A stretch of 64,000 nt of DNA from Myroides profundi (lineage in GTDB: Bacteria; Bacteroidota; Bacteroidia; Flavobacteriales; Flavobacteriaceae): contig NZ_CP010817.1 in the NCBI RefSeq assembly GCF_000833025.1, positions 930,001 to 994,000 of the forward strand, given 5' to 3'. Under the pieces are notes generated by a model. That model was not told the origin of the DNA and made no database searches. It worked only from the letters and a program-made list of their open reading frames with translations. Shown one piece after another: positions 27,177 through 35,882 of this stretch. Numbering within the stretch: the first letter of the stretch is position 1; every line of letters starts with the position of its first letter. A program made the translations under genes and the position numbers.

Positions 27177-27584
27177 ATGAGAAAGTCTGTATTTTTCGTT
27201 TTGTTAGTTCTTATTGGGGTGAGTTGTAGATCTAAGCAAGTATTAGAAAACAAGGTAACTACTGTGAATGAGATAGGAACTTTTGAGTATGGATATACAC
27301 CTGAGAATCCTATAAAAGTAGGAGGGATTAAGGATAATAGAGGACCACAGAATCAAATAGAGTATTTAAAGGATTTGACTGATTTAGAAGGAAATAATTT
27401 ATCTTTCTACAGAGTAGGTAGTTGTTGTCATTTTGACACTCCTAATGGACTGTTTAACGGTAGAGGAGTACTCGATATATATGCAGTTTATATAAAGGGA
27501 AAACAAGATACTGTTCGTCTTTATTTAAACCTATATGATGAGGATAAGTTATATGCACCACGAGGATTTAAATTTAAATTGTAA
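27177..27584 (+). CDS. Small lipoprotein of unknown function
   Basis: 135 residues. Signal peptide with lipobox IGVSC. The mature part has a Cys pair in YRVGSCCHFDTPNGL and a conserved-looking end (GVLDIYAVYIKGKQDTVRLYLNLYDEDK). Related flavobacterial proteins are sometimes labelled 2-dehydro-3-deoxyphosphooctonate aldolase, but a 135-residue lipoprotein cannot be that enzyme and the label should be ignored. It sits in a small island between two palindrome copies, beside an orphan antitoxin gene. Confidence 0.8.
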   Translation: MRKSVFFVLLVLIGVSCRSKQVLENKVTTVNEIGTFEYGYTPENPIKVGGIKDNRGPQNQIEYLKDLTDLEGNNLSFYRVGSCCHFDTPNGLFNGRGVLDIYAVYIKGKQDTVRLYLNLYDEDKLYAPRGFKFKL

Positions 27585-27611
27585 TTTTTTTATGAATGTT
27601 AATTTTTTGGT

Positions 27612-27627
27612 CTAATACTTGTATTAG
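27612..27627. promoter_or_regulatory. 16-bp palindrome before the antitoxin gene
   Basis: CTAATAC-TT-GTATTAG, 21 bases before the antitoxin ATG. Its position is right for an autoregulatory operator; Phd/YefM proteins bind palindromes in their own promoters. Confidence 0.5.
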
Positions 27628-27648
27628 TATCTTCAAAAGATTAAAAAA

Positions 27649-27828
27649 ATGAATAAAGTAATCAGTTTTAGTGACTTTACAGAGGATGTAACTACTTATG
27701 TAGACTATGTAATGGACAGTGGTAATGAGTTAATCGTAAATGAAAACGAACATAATGGAATCGTAATTATTCCTATCGAAGAATATAATTCATTAAAAGG
27801 TATTGACTGTGAGTTATCATCAAATTAA
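27649..27828 (+). CDS. Orphan Phd/YefM-type antitoxin
   Basis: A 59-residue frame: begins MNKVISFSDFTEDVTTYVDY and continues through VNENEHNGIVIIPIEEYNSL. This is the Phd/YefM antitoxin pattern: an N-terminal strand-helix that binds DNA, the beta strand with the N/G turn, and the EEYNSL helix start. The usual toxin (RelE/YoeB/Doc type) should follow or overlap the stop, but only 40 bases and a terminator do. It may act on a toxin encoded elsewhere, or the toxin was lost. The ATG follows an A-rich leader with a 16-bp palindrome over the promoter region. Confidence 0.78.
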   Translation: MNKVISFSDFTEDVTTYVDYVMDSGNELIVNENEHNGIVIIPIEEYNSLKGIDCELSSN

Positions 27829-27870
27829 AGAGATTAGGTAAACAGCTTGTAATAAGAAACGTTTTAGACA

Positions 27871-27900
27871 AAAAAACACCTCATTAGAGGTGTTTTTTTA
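27871..27900 (+). terminator. Terminator after the antitoxin
   Basis: AAAAAACACCTC / GAGGTGTTTTTT, loop ATTA; the same stem as the terminator at 27021. Confidence 0.92.
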
Positions 27901-27904
27901 TAGG

Positions 27905-27928
27905 TGATAGTATCATATGATACTATCA
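27905..27928. repeat. Perfect 24-bp palindrome, copy 2
   Basis: Identical to 27088-27111 and again followed by AATGTCTAT; 817 bases separate the two copies. Confidence 0.9.
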
Positions 27929-27974
27929 ATGTCTATAATCTAGAATAGAAAAGGACAATAGATGAGGTAGTCCC

Positions 27975-28127
27975 TTATTTTTTGTCTTTAGGTAGATTAA
28001 ATATAATAGCAATTATAAAGAATCCTATTCCTGTAATGGTTGGAGGTAACATATCATTGTTTAATCCTAAAAAAATAAGATAACCTCCTAGAATAGCAAG
28101 TAATACAGATAGTGATATTTTTAGCAT
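27975..28127 (-). CDS. Small two-helix membrane protein
   Basis: 50 residues: a first hydrophobic helix (ISLSVLLAILGGYLIFLG), a short NNDMLPP turn, a second helix (TGIGFFIIAIIF) and a basic tail NLPKDKK. An intact frame with ATG and a natural stop and this regular two-helix pattern support a real gene. It lies about 85 bases downstream of the SulP transporter on the same strand and could be co-transcribed. No family recognised. Confidence 0.6.
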   Translation of the reverse strand: MLKISLSVLLAILGGYLIFLGLNNDMLPPTITGIGFFIIAIIFNLPKDKK

Positions 28128-28212
28128 AATAATAGTGTTTTTTAAAATTGTAGTGGTTTAAACTCAAATATAAAGAATTAACTCTGATAATAGGCTACTG
28201 GAATATATCAAT

Positions 28213-29718
28213 CTAATTGTTTTCTAATAAGTTACTGTTGAAAAGCTTAGAATTGATTAACAATCTTTTGCTTTCAGCATTGACATTGATAAGTAAGATT
28301 TGTTTGTTTTGTTCTTGATATTTATCGATTAGCTTTTTCAAAGCTTCTATAGCAGACATATCTACTATTCTAGATTCTTTAAAATCTAAGTATACCACAG
28401 GAGTGTCTGTAAGAGGAGTAAATTTCTCAATAAAAGAAGTGGTACTCCCAAAGAATAATGGACCATAAATAGCGTAGACTTTATTGCCGTGAGGGTCAAA
28501 AGATTTTCTAGCTCGTATACGTATGGCATTGTCCCAAGCAAATACTAAAGCAGAAACGATTACACCGATTAGTACAGCTAAGGCTAAGTTATGTGTGATT
28601 ACAATAATAATAGTAACTAGAAATAAAACAAAGATATCGGCTTTAGGCATTCTGGTCACTAACTGAAAGGATACCCACTTAAATGTAGTAATCGCGACAA
28701 TCATCATCACTCCTACTAATGCAGCTATAGGTATCTGTTCAATGATAGGAGCGCCAACTAATATAATGGCTAAGATGGTAAGCGAGCCAATAATAGCAGC
28801 TAGTCTACTTCTAGCTCCTGCATCTAAGTTAACTAAAGTCTGTGCTATCATGGCACAACCTCCCATACCTCCAAAGAATCCATTTGTGATATTAGCTATA
28901 CCTTGGGCAATAGATTCTTTATTACTATTTCCTTTTGTATTGGTGATTTCGTCTACGATACTTAAGGTTAGTAAAGATTCTACTAAACCTACTCCTGCCA
29001 TAACCAGAGAAAAGGGCAAGATGATCTGTAAAGTCTCTAGTGTAAAAGGGAGTGAAGGAATATGAAAGCTAGGTAAGCTACCACTGATATGAGCGATGTC
29101 CATAACTTTTCGAGTGTCTACTTGGAAGAAAAACACAACTGCTGTAGTTACAATTATAGCAACAAGAGTAGCAGGTACTTTTTTAGTGATTTTAGGAAAG
29201 ATAGTTACAACTAGTATGGTTAATAGGGTTAATCCTATCATTATGTATAGAGCCATTCCGCTAAGCCATGTATTAACTCCCTCTATATCAATTTTGAATT
29301 GGGCTATTTGTGCAAAGAATATTACAATAGCTAATCCATTCAAGAACCCATACATGACAGGCTGAGGTATGAATCGTACAAACCTTCCTAACTTAAGCAC
29401 TCCTACTAATACTTGTATAATACCAGCTAATACTACTGCTGCGAATAAGTACTCTATTCCATACATAGCAATAAGTGATATCATGACAATGATAGTAGCA
29501 CCAGCTCCTCCTGAGACCATACCTGGTCTTCCTCCAAAAACAGCTGTTATAATCCCCATAAGAAAGGCAGCGTATAATCCTGTTAATGGATGTAAGCCAG
29601 CTAGTATGGCAAAAGACAGTGATTCTGGTATCATGGTCATAGCTACGGTTAGACCGGCTAGTATTTCACTTTGAATTCTGATGTTTTGATTTTGGAAACC
29701 AAATAAGCGTTGTAACAT
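28213..29718 (-). CDS. SulP family inorganic anion transporter with STAS domain
   Basis: 501 residues. Inner-membrane transporter with the SulP start (GLTVAMTMIPESLSFAILAGLHPLTGLYAAF), about 10-12 hydrophobic segments (residues 20-400), and a C-terminal STAS domain from about residue 410 (YAIYGPLFFGSTTSF, then VYLDFKESRIVDMSAIEAL). The FGGMGGCAMIAQTLVN motif near residue 280 is conserved in SulP/BicA-like members. Substrate could be sulfate or bicarbonate; nothing nearby decides it, and there are no sulfur-assimilation genes adjacent. Confidence 0.9.
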   Translation of the reverse strand: MLQRLFGFQNQNIRIQSEILAGLTVAMTMIPESLSFAILAGLHPLTGLYAAFLMGIITAVFGGRPGMVSGGAGATIIVMISLIAMYGIEYLFAAVVLAGIIQVLVGVLKLGRFVRFIPQPVMYGFLNGLAIVIFFAQIAQFKIDIEGVNTWLSGMALYIMIGLTLLTILVVTIFPKITKKVPATLVAIIVTTAVVFFFQVDTRKVMDIAHISGSLPSFHIPSLPFTLETLQIILPFSLVMAGVGLVESLLTLSIVDEITNTKGNSNKESIAQGIANITNGFFGGMGGCAMIAQTLVNLDAGARSRLAAIIGSLTILAIILVGAPIIEQIPIAALVGVMMIVAITTFKWVSFQLVTRMPKADIFVLFLVTIIIVITHNLALAVLIGVIVSALVFAWDNAIRIRARKSFDPHGNKVYAIYGPLFFGSTTSFIEKFTPLTDTPVVYLDFKESRIVDMSAIEALKKLIDKYQEQNKQILLINVNAESKRLLINSKLFNSNLLENN

Positions 29719-29940
29719 TTAATAGATGTTTAGAAGGTGTAAAAGTAAGGTATAAATGATAAAGTTATATTTATTGAAACAATAGAAATTATGCTTTAAA
29801 GTCAATGGAAGTGTGATATGCTTACTATAATGTATGATTGTAAATAATGAATAAAAACACACTTGTTAAAAAAAGATTAAAAAATAATGTAACATAATTA
29901 TACTTTTTGCTACTTATGATATAGAACCAAAAATGTGATT

Positions 29941-30816
29941 ATGAAATTAGTTATTAAAAACTTGAACAAGACCTATAAAAATGGGGTTAAGGCAATAGAT
30001 AATTTAGATTTAGAGATAGGAGCAGGGATGTTTGGTCTGCTAGGGCCTAACGGAGCTGGTAAGTCATCTCTGATGCGTACCATCGCTACTCTTCAAAAAC
30101 CAGATAGTGGAACAATTCACTTCGGCGATATCAATATATTAGAACAACAAAGTGAGTTCAGAAAACTATTAGGTTACTTACCACAAGATTTCGGTGTATA
30201 TCCTAATATGTCAGCAGTAGATCTATTAGATTATTTCGCTCGATTAAAAGGGATATCAAAAGCTACTGAAAGAAAGGAAATAGTAACGAAAGTATTAGAG
30301 GTAACGAATCTTTATGAAGTTCGTCGTAAAAGTGTGAGTGGATATTCAGGTGGTATGAAACAACGCTTTGGGATTGCTCAATTGTTATTAAATGATCCAA
30401 AGTTAATCATAGTAGACGAACCTACAGCTGGACTAGATCCTGCAGAGAGACACCGCTTCTTAAATGTACTTAGAGAGATCGGTAATAATAATACAGTGAT
30501 ATTCTCGACTCATATCGTAGATGATGTAAATGAGCTATGTCATGAGATGGCTATTCTAAATGGAGGAAATCTATTAGAAAGAAGTACACCTAAGCAAGCT
30601 GAACAGAAGTTGGAAGGTAAGATCTGGACTAGAGAAACTACTCGTGAAGTAGCAGAAGAACTGAATAAGGAGCTTATGATACTGTCTGGAAAATATAATC
30701 AAGATAATAAGCTAAACATTAGAGTGTATTCAGAGGATTCGCTTACAGAAGCAGGTTTTGTATCAGTACAGCCAAGTTTAGAAGATGTTTATTTTGTGGC
30801 ACTTAAAAACGGATAA
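29941..30816 (+). CDS. ABC transporter ATP-binding protein
   Basis: About 292 residues. Walker A GLLGPNGAGKSSL near residue 32, Q-loop YLPQDFGVYP, signature SGYSGGMKQRFGIAQ, Walker B LIIVDEPTAGLDP, H-loop FSTHIV. The C-terminal 70 residues are an extension with no clear fold. The ATG at 29941 is preferred to a GTG two codons upstream. The next gene starts 3 bases after the stop and encodes the permease/peptidase partner, so the two form one transporter. Confidence 0.93.
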   Translation: MKLVIKNLNKTYKNGVKAIDNLDLEIGAGMFGLLGPNGAGKSSLMRTIATLQKPDSGTIHFGDINILEQQSEFRKLLGYLPQDFGVYPNMSAVDLLDYFARLKGISKATERKEIVTKVLEVTNLYEVRRKSVSGYSGGMKQRFGIAQLLLNDPKLIIVDEPTAGLDPAERHRFLNVLREIGNNNTVIFSTHIVDDVNELCHEMAILNGGNLLERSTPKQAEQKLEGKIWTRETTREVAEELNKELMILSGKYNQDNKLNIRVYSEDSLTEAGFVSVQPSLEDVYFVALKNG

Positions 30817-30819
30817 ACG

Positions 30820-33800
30820 ATGTTTGGAACTATTTTTTCATTTGAAATAAAACGCTGGTTAAAGAACTGGGTATTTTATCTATACCTAGTGTTATTCTTT
30901 TTGCTAGGTTTTTTAAGTATGGCTAGTGCCGTTGGAGTTTTTGATATAGTGAAAGTAACGTCAAGTTCTCTAATGAAGTTTAATTCACCTTATGTATTGG
31001 CTAATTTTATAGAAGGTTTTAATAATTTACTTTATTTCTTATTTCCTTCTATTATAGGAGCTTCTATTTATAGAGATTTTCGTTATGAAGTACATCATAT
31101 TCTATTCTCGTATCCTTTTTCTAAAAGAGAATATTTAGCAGGAAAATTCTTAAGTTCATTTTTAGTAACCTTATTAATTAGTTTAACGATAGGTGTTGGT
31201 ATATTCCTAGCGACGTTACTACCGTGGGCTAATACTAATTTATTAGGAGAGAATGTGCTTTGGAGTTATGTACAGGTGTATTTATTGACCATTATTCCTA
31301 ATATGATATTCTTTGGTAGTATTGTATTTGTTGTAGTGACAATGTCTAGAAGTGTGTATATCGGTTTTGTCTCTATGGTGATCTTATTGATTATACAAGG
31401 GATAATAGGGGGCTTAGGACATGATATGGATAATAAAGAATTAGTTGCTTTATTAGATCCTTCAGGAAGTTCGGCTTTAAGATATTATACTGAGTACTGG
31501 ACAGTGGATGAAATAAACAATAATAATCTTCCTATAGAAAAGTGGTATCTATTAAATAGAGGAATTTGGTTAGCGGTATCTTTATTGTTCTTAGGAGGTC
31601 TTGCAAAGTTCTTTACGTTTACACAGCAAGCATTTACTTTTAGTAGAAAGTCTAAGAAATCTGAACGCGTAACGAAGAATAATTTCGGAGGAATAGTGCG
31701 TATTGAATTACCTAAGGTTAGCTATAACTTTTCATTAGGAACACAATGGAGTAATATATTTAGTTTTGCTAAAGGAGAGATAAAATATCTAGCTAAGAAT
31801 AAAGTGTTTATGATCCTAGTAGGATTAGGTATTTTAATGATGTTGTTAGTCTCTTCTTCAGCGACTTCTTTATATGGAACCACAGTATATCCAATAACTC
31901 GCTTAATGTTAGGAATACCAGGATCTACATTTCAGTTGGTCATCATCATTATTACTTTCTTAGGAGCTGGATTACTAGTGCATAGAGGAAAGTTGTCAAG
32001 AATGGACTTATTAATAGATGCTACGCCAACTCCTAACTATGTATTTTTCTTTTCTAAGCTTTTTAGTCTGATCGTAGTACAGTTATTCTTGTTATTAGTG
32101 ATTATGATAGGAGGGATTATTGTACAAATACACAATGGTTATTACAACTTTGAGATAGGACTATATTTTAAAGAGTTAATAGGAATAAGTTGGATATGGT
32201 ATATGATTTGGGCAGGTTTAGCTATTGCGGTTCAAACTTATTTTAGAAACTATCTAGTAGGCTTCTTTGTTTTATTTGTGTTCTTCTTATTTGGAGGACA
32301 ATTGTCAAAGTTAGGTATTGAGCAACGTATCTTCTTTTTTAATAAACTACCAGGAACACCCTATTCTGATATGAATGGTTTTGGTTCTAACTTAAGTAGA
32401 TATTATATCTATGCTCTTTATTGGGTAATGTTTATTATTTCATTAAGTGGATTGACATTATTGTTCTGGAGAAGAGGTATAGTGAATAATTTGAAAGAGA
32501 GATTATATTTTGCTAGAAAAAGAGTTAACAAAGGTATAGTAAGTGTTATTGTACTTTTTGGTATAGGATTCTTTAGTTTAGGTGGATATCTATACTATGA
32601 AAATACTGTATTAAATAAGTATACTTCAGAAAAAGAAGATGAATTATTAACAGTAGAGTATGAAAAGACTTACAAGAAGTACGAGAATATGATTCTTCCT
32701 CGTATTATAGATATTAAAGTAGATTTCGATTTATATCCAGCGCAAGGGGACTTTTTAGCAAAAGGACAGTATGTACTAGAGAACAAGAATGAGAAAGCCG
32801 TAGATAGTCTTTATGTAAACTATGTTAAAAAATATATTAATACCATTACTGTTGATGGAGCAAAAGAAGTATTAAATGATACTGTGATTGGTATTAGATT
32901 ATATAAATTAACTAAGCCTTTAGCTCATGGAGAGAAATTGGTGTTTAAGTTTGAAGTAAAGAATAAAGAAAATACCGCTATTCGCAGTAATTCTTCTGTA
33001 CTAGAGAATGGTACATTCATTAATAATGGTGAGTTGTTTCCTTCTTTCGGATATATAAGTAGAGGTGAATTATCAGATGATGAGGTGCGTAAAAAGTATG
33101 GTCTAAAACCAAAAGAGCGCATGGCTGAGCAAACAGATAAGAAAGCATTACAAAATACTTATATAAGTTCTGACTCAGATTGGGTAACATTTGAAACTAC
33201 TGTAAGTACATCAGCAGATCAAATAGCGATAGCTCCTGGATACCTACAGAAAGAGTGGACAGAAGGGGGGAGACGCTATTTCCATTATAAAATGGATCAG
33301 AAAATGCTGAATTTCTATGCTTATAATTCTGCTAGATATGAAGTGAAACGCGATAAATGGAATGATATTAATATAGAGGTGTATTATCATAAAGGGCATG
33401 AATATAATATTGATCGCATGGTAAATGGAGTGAAGAAGTCCCTAGCTTATTATGAGAAAGAATTTAGTCCATACCAACATAAACAAGTTCGTATTATTGA
33501 ATTTCCTAGTTCAATGGGATCTTTTGCACAGTCATTTGCGAATACAATACCATTCTCAGAAGCTATTGGATTTATTGCTAAAGTAGATGAAGAGGCAGAT
33601 AATAAGGTAGATTATCCATTCGCAGTAACTTCACATGAGGTAGCGCACCAATGGTGGGGGCATCAAGTGATAGGGGCTTATGTCCAAGGTGCAACGATGT
33701 TGTCTGAGAGTTTAGCTGAATATAGTTCTTTAAAAGTATTAGAAGCAGAATATGGAAAAGGACAGATGCGTAAGTTCTTGAAAGAAGCATTAGATAGATA

Positions 33801-34503
33801 CTTAGGAGGACGTAGTGGTGAGAGTAAAAAAGAAAAAGCATTGATGTATAATGAAAACCAACAGTATATCCATTATCAAAAGGGCTCTTTAGTATTCTAC
33901 ACGATGAGTGATTATCTGGGAGATAAGCAGCTTAATGATGTTTTAAAAGGATATATTAAAAAGGTAGCTTTTCAAGATGCTCCTTATACTACTGCATCTG
34001 AGTTAGTAGCGGATATTAAAGAGGCAACTCCTGACTCACTGAAATACTTAGTTAAGGATATGTTTGAGACAATTACTTTATATGACAATTACATAGATAA
34101 AGCAGAAGTGAAAAAGTTAGACAATGGTAAGTATGAAGTGAAAATTAAAGCTATCGTAAGTAAATATAGAGCTGATGATAAAGGAGAAAAGAGCTATACG
34201 GATACAACGACTAAGTCTGGTTCTGATCTGAATACACGTGTCTACAAATCGGATAAAGGAGTAGAAATTAAATCACTTCCATTAGCAGATTATATAGAAA
34301 TAGGGATTTTTGCACAAGAGGATGTAAAAGACAAGTCTAAAAATAGTAAAGAGAAAGTCTTATATCTGAAAAAAGTAAAAGTATCAGATATTATGAATGA
34401 TTTTACTATTATAGTAGACGAGAAACCAACAGAGGTTGGTATCGATCCATATAATAAGTTGATCGACACAAGATCTTATGATAATAGAAAAGGTGTAAAT
34501 TAA
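30820..34503 (+). CDS. ABC-2 permease fused to an M1 aminopeptidase domain
   Basis: 1227 residues. The first 600 hold two ABC-2-type permease units with about 12 hydrophobic segments (FEIKRWLKNWVFYLYLVLFF at the start; a second set from about residue 325). After a further helix near residue 585 comes a periplasmic-type region with an M1 gluzincin domain: HEVAH (residues 939-943), His ligands for zinc, with a following Glu in MLSESLAEYSS as the likely third ligand. Such fusions are a recognised Bacteroidota architecture. Probably an exporter coupled to peptide cleavage at the outer face; substrate unknown. Confidence 0.88.
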   Translation: MFGTIFSFEIKRWLKNWVFYLYLVLFFLLGFLSMASAVGVFDIVKVTSSSLMKFNSPYVLANFIEGFNNLLYFLFPSIIGASIYRDFRYEVHHILFSYPFSKREYLAGKFLSSFLVTLLISLTIGVGIFLATLLPWANTNLLGENVLWSYVQVYLLTIIPNMIFFGSIVFVVVTMSRSVYIGFVSMVILLIIQGIIGGLGHDMDNKELVALLDPSGSSALRYYTEYWTVDEINNNNLPIEKWYLLNRGIWLAVSLLFLGGLAKFFTFTQQAFTFSRKSKKSERVTKNNFGGIVRIELPKVSYNFSLGTQWSNIFSFAKGEIKYLAKNKVFMILVGLGILMMLLVSSSATSLYGTTVYPITRLMLGIPGSTFQLVIIIITFLGAGLLVHRGKLSRMDLLIDATPTPNYVFFFSKLFSLIVVQLFLLLVIMIGGIIVQIHNGYYNFEIGLYFKELIGISWIWYMIWAGLAIAVQTYFRNYLVGFFVLFVFFLFGGQLSKLGIEQRIFFFNKLPGTPYSDMNGFGSNLSRYYIYALYWVMFIISLSGLTLLFWRRGIVNNLKERLYFARKRVNKGIVSVIVLFGIGFFSLGGYLYYENTVLNKYTSEKEDELLTVEYEKTYKKYENMILPRIIDIKVDFDLYPAQGDFLAKGQYVLENKNEKAVDSLYVNYVKKYINTITVDGAKEVLNDTVIGIRLYKLTKPLAHGEKLVFKFEVKNKENTAIRSNSSVLENGTFINNGELFPSFGYISRGELSDDEVRKKYGLKPKERMAEQTDKKALQNTYISSDSDWVTFETTVSTSADQIAIAPGYLQKEWTEGGRRYFHYKMDQKMLNFYAYNSARYEVKRDKWNDINIEVYYHKGHEYNIDRMVNGVKKSLAYYEKEFSPYQHKQVRIIEFPSSMGSFAQSFANTIPFSEAIGFIAKVDEEADNKVDYPFAVTSHEVAHQWWGHQVIGAYVQGATMLSESLAEYSSLKVLEAEYGKGQMRKFLKEALDRYLGGRSGESKKEKALMYNENQQYIHYQKGSLVFYTMSDYLGDKQLNDVLKGYIKKVAFQDAPYTTASELVADIKEATPDSLKYLVKDMFETITLYDNYIDKAEVKKLDNGKYEVKIKAIVSKYRADDKGEKSYTDTTTKSGSDLNTRVYKSDKGVEIKSLPLADYIEIGIFAQEDVKDKSKNSKEKVLYLKKVKVSDIMNDFTIIVDEKPTEVGIDPYNKLIDTRSYDNRKGVN

Positions 34504-34508
34504 TATAT

Positions 34509-34541
34509 AGGGAAGGGATTTAATTATCTCTTCCCTTTTTT
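34509..34541 (+). terminator. Terminator after the ABC/M1 operon
   Basis: AGGGAAG and CTTCCCT arms with inner GAT/ATC pairing, then T7. Confidence 0.8.
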
Positions 34542-34548
34542 TGACATA

Positions 34549-34588
34549 AAAAAAAGAGACTGTACATTGTACAATCTCTTTTTTTATA
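34549..34588 (-). terminator. Terminator after rplS
   Basis: AAGAGA-c-TGTAC / GTACA-a-TCTCTT with A- and T-rich flanks; oriented for minus-strand rplS. Confidence 0.75.
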
Positions 34589-34604
34589 ACTCTTAGAAAG
34601 TTGA

Positions 34605-34955
34605 TTATCTTCTTCTTTCTTTGATTTTTGCTTTTTTACCAGTAAGCTCTCTGAAGTAGAAGATACGAGCTCTACGTACTTTACCTCTTTGATTAACTTC
34701 GATTTTTTCTAAAGCTGGCATGTTGATTGGGAAGATACGCTCTACACCTACGTTACCTGACATTTTACGGATAGTAAAAGTTTCAGTAGTACCGTGTCCT
34801 CTTCTTTGGATAACTACACCTTTAAAGAACTGAGTTCTTTTTTTGTCACCCTCTTTAATTTCGTAGTAAACAGTGATAGTATCTCCTGCGTTGAATTGAG
34901 GAAAATCTTTTTTTGCAACTAATTCGTCTTGAACGAATTTCATTAAATCTGCCAT
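34605..34955 (-). CDS. rplS: 50S ribosomal protein L19
   Basis: Ribosomal large-subunit protein at the 30S-50S interface. 116 residues, full length. FNAGDTITVYYEIKEGDKKRTQFFKGVVIQ near residue 20 and the basic C-terminus GKVRRARIFYFRELTGKKAKIKERRR are the L19 signature. It lies downstream of trmD as in most bacteria, but about 185 bases apart, with its own promoter and a structured leader. Confidence 0.98.
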   Translation of the reverse strand: MADLMKFVQDELVAKKDFPQFNAGDTITVYYEIKEGDKKRTQFFKGVVIQRRGHGTTETFTIRKMSGNVGVERIFPINMPALEKIEVNQRGKVRRARIFYFRELTGKKAKIKERRR

Positions 34956-35024
34956 TGTAATAATGTATAAAAGTTATTTTTCAGAACAACATACACGGAC
35001 CTCGCCAGAGGTTGGTCTAAAATC
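34956..35024 (-). promoter_or_regulatory. Candidate L19 autoregulatory leader
   Basis: From the promoter at 35037 the rplS transcript has about 70 bases of leader containing the hairpin ACCTC-TGGC-GAGGT, within a larger GACC...GGTC stem. Ribosomal leader motifs for L19 have been proposed in flavobacteria, and the place and shape fit; I could not compare with a covariance model. Confidence 0.5.
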
Positions 35025-35029
35025 GAGTG

Positions 35030-35037
35030 CAAATATA
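35030..35037 (-). promoter_or_regulatory. -7 box TATATTTG for rplS
   Basis: Exact TAnnTTTG on the minus strand, defining a leader start near 35024. Confidence 0.55.
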
Positions 35038-35140
35038 AAAAATAAAACAGAATAATAAGTGATTATTTTTAATAAATAACTACTTGTTATTCTGTTTGTT
35101 ATTAAAGTATTGTTTACTTTATAAATGAAAAATATTATAT

Positions 35141-35824
35141 TTAATCTTCTCTTTCTAATAAATCTGGTCTTCTTGTTTTAGTGTGTTCATAAGCCATATC
35201 TTCTCTCCATTTATCTATAGCAGCGAAGTTTCCACTTAGTAATACATCCGGAACTTTCCAACCCTTATATTCAGAAGGTCTAGTATATATAGGAGGGGCT
35301 AATAAGTTATCTTGAAAGCTATCAGTCAATGCTGAAGTTTCATTAGAAAGTACGCCTGGGATAAGACGGATAATAGCATCACATAAGATAGCAGCTCCTA
35401 ACTCTCCACCAGACAATACATAATCTCCTATAGAAATCTCTTTTGTGATGAAATGGTCTCGTACACGTTGGTCTACTCCTTTATAGTGTCCACATAGAAT
35501 GATAATGTTCTTAAGCATAGACATTCCATTGGCCATTTGTTGATTTAAAGTTTCGCCATCAGGAGTCATATAGATTACTTCATCATATTCTCTCTCTGCT
35601 TTTAATGCAGTAATACATTTATCTATTGGTTCTACACTCATAACCATTCCAGCACCACCACCGAATTGATAATCATCTACATTCTTATGCTTATTAGTAC
35701 TATAATCACGTAAATTGTGAAAATGTACTTCTACTAATCCTTTCTCTATTGCTCTTTTTAGGATTGAGGCTTGAAAAGGACTCTCTATTAATTCTGGTAA
35801 AACGGAAATAATGTCTATGCGCAT
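35141..35824 (-). CDS. trmD: tRNA (guanine-N1)-methyltransferase
   Basis: Methylates G37 of tRNAs next to the anticodon using SAM; essential for reading-frame maintenance. 227 residues, SPOUT fold with trefoil knot. Visible: [18 protein letters not shown] start, [14 protein letters not shown], and the SAM-binding knot region [12 protein letters not shown] plus [15 protein letters not shown]. Ends near KTRRPDLL, the standard TrmD C-terminus. A full -33/-7 promoter lies upstream. Confidence 0.98.
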   Translation of the reverse strand: MRIDIISVLPELIESPFQASILKRAIEKGLVEVHFHNLRDYSTNKHKNVDDYQFGGGAGMVMSVEPIDKCITALKAEREYDEVIYMTPDGETLNQQMANGMSMLKNIIILCGHYKGVDQRVRDHFITKEISIGDYVLSGGELGAAILCDAIIRLIPGVLSNETSALTDSFQDNLLAPPIYTRPSEYKGWKVPDVLLSGNFAAIDKWREDMAYEHTKTRRPDLLERED

Positions 35825-35844
35825 AATGACTTTTGATATTTTGG

Positions 35845-35875
35845 CAAATGTACAATTGTATTCTGTAACCTACAA
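35845..35875 (-). promoter_or_regulatory. Promoter of trmD
   Basis: On the minus strand TTG (35875-35873), 20 bases, TACATTTG (35852-35845), about 20 bases before the ATG. Confidence 0.65.
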
Positions 35876-35882
35876 AATTGTA

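Noticed and set aside
29096..29674. Plus-strand frames opposite the SulP gene
   Set aside because: Antisense shadows of a membrane protein gene with low-complexity Ile/Thr/Pro composition; no start signals.
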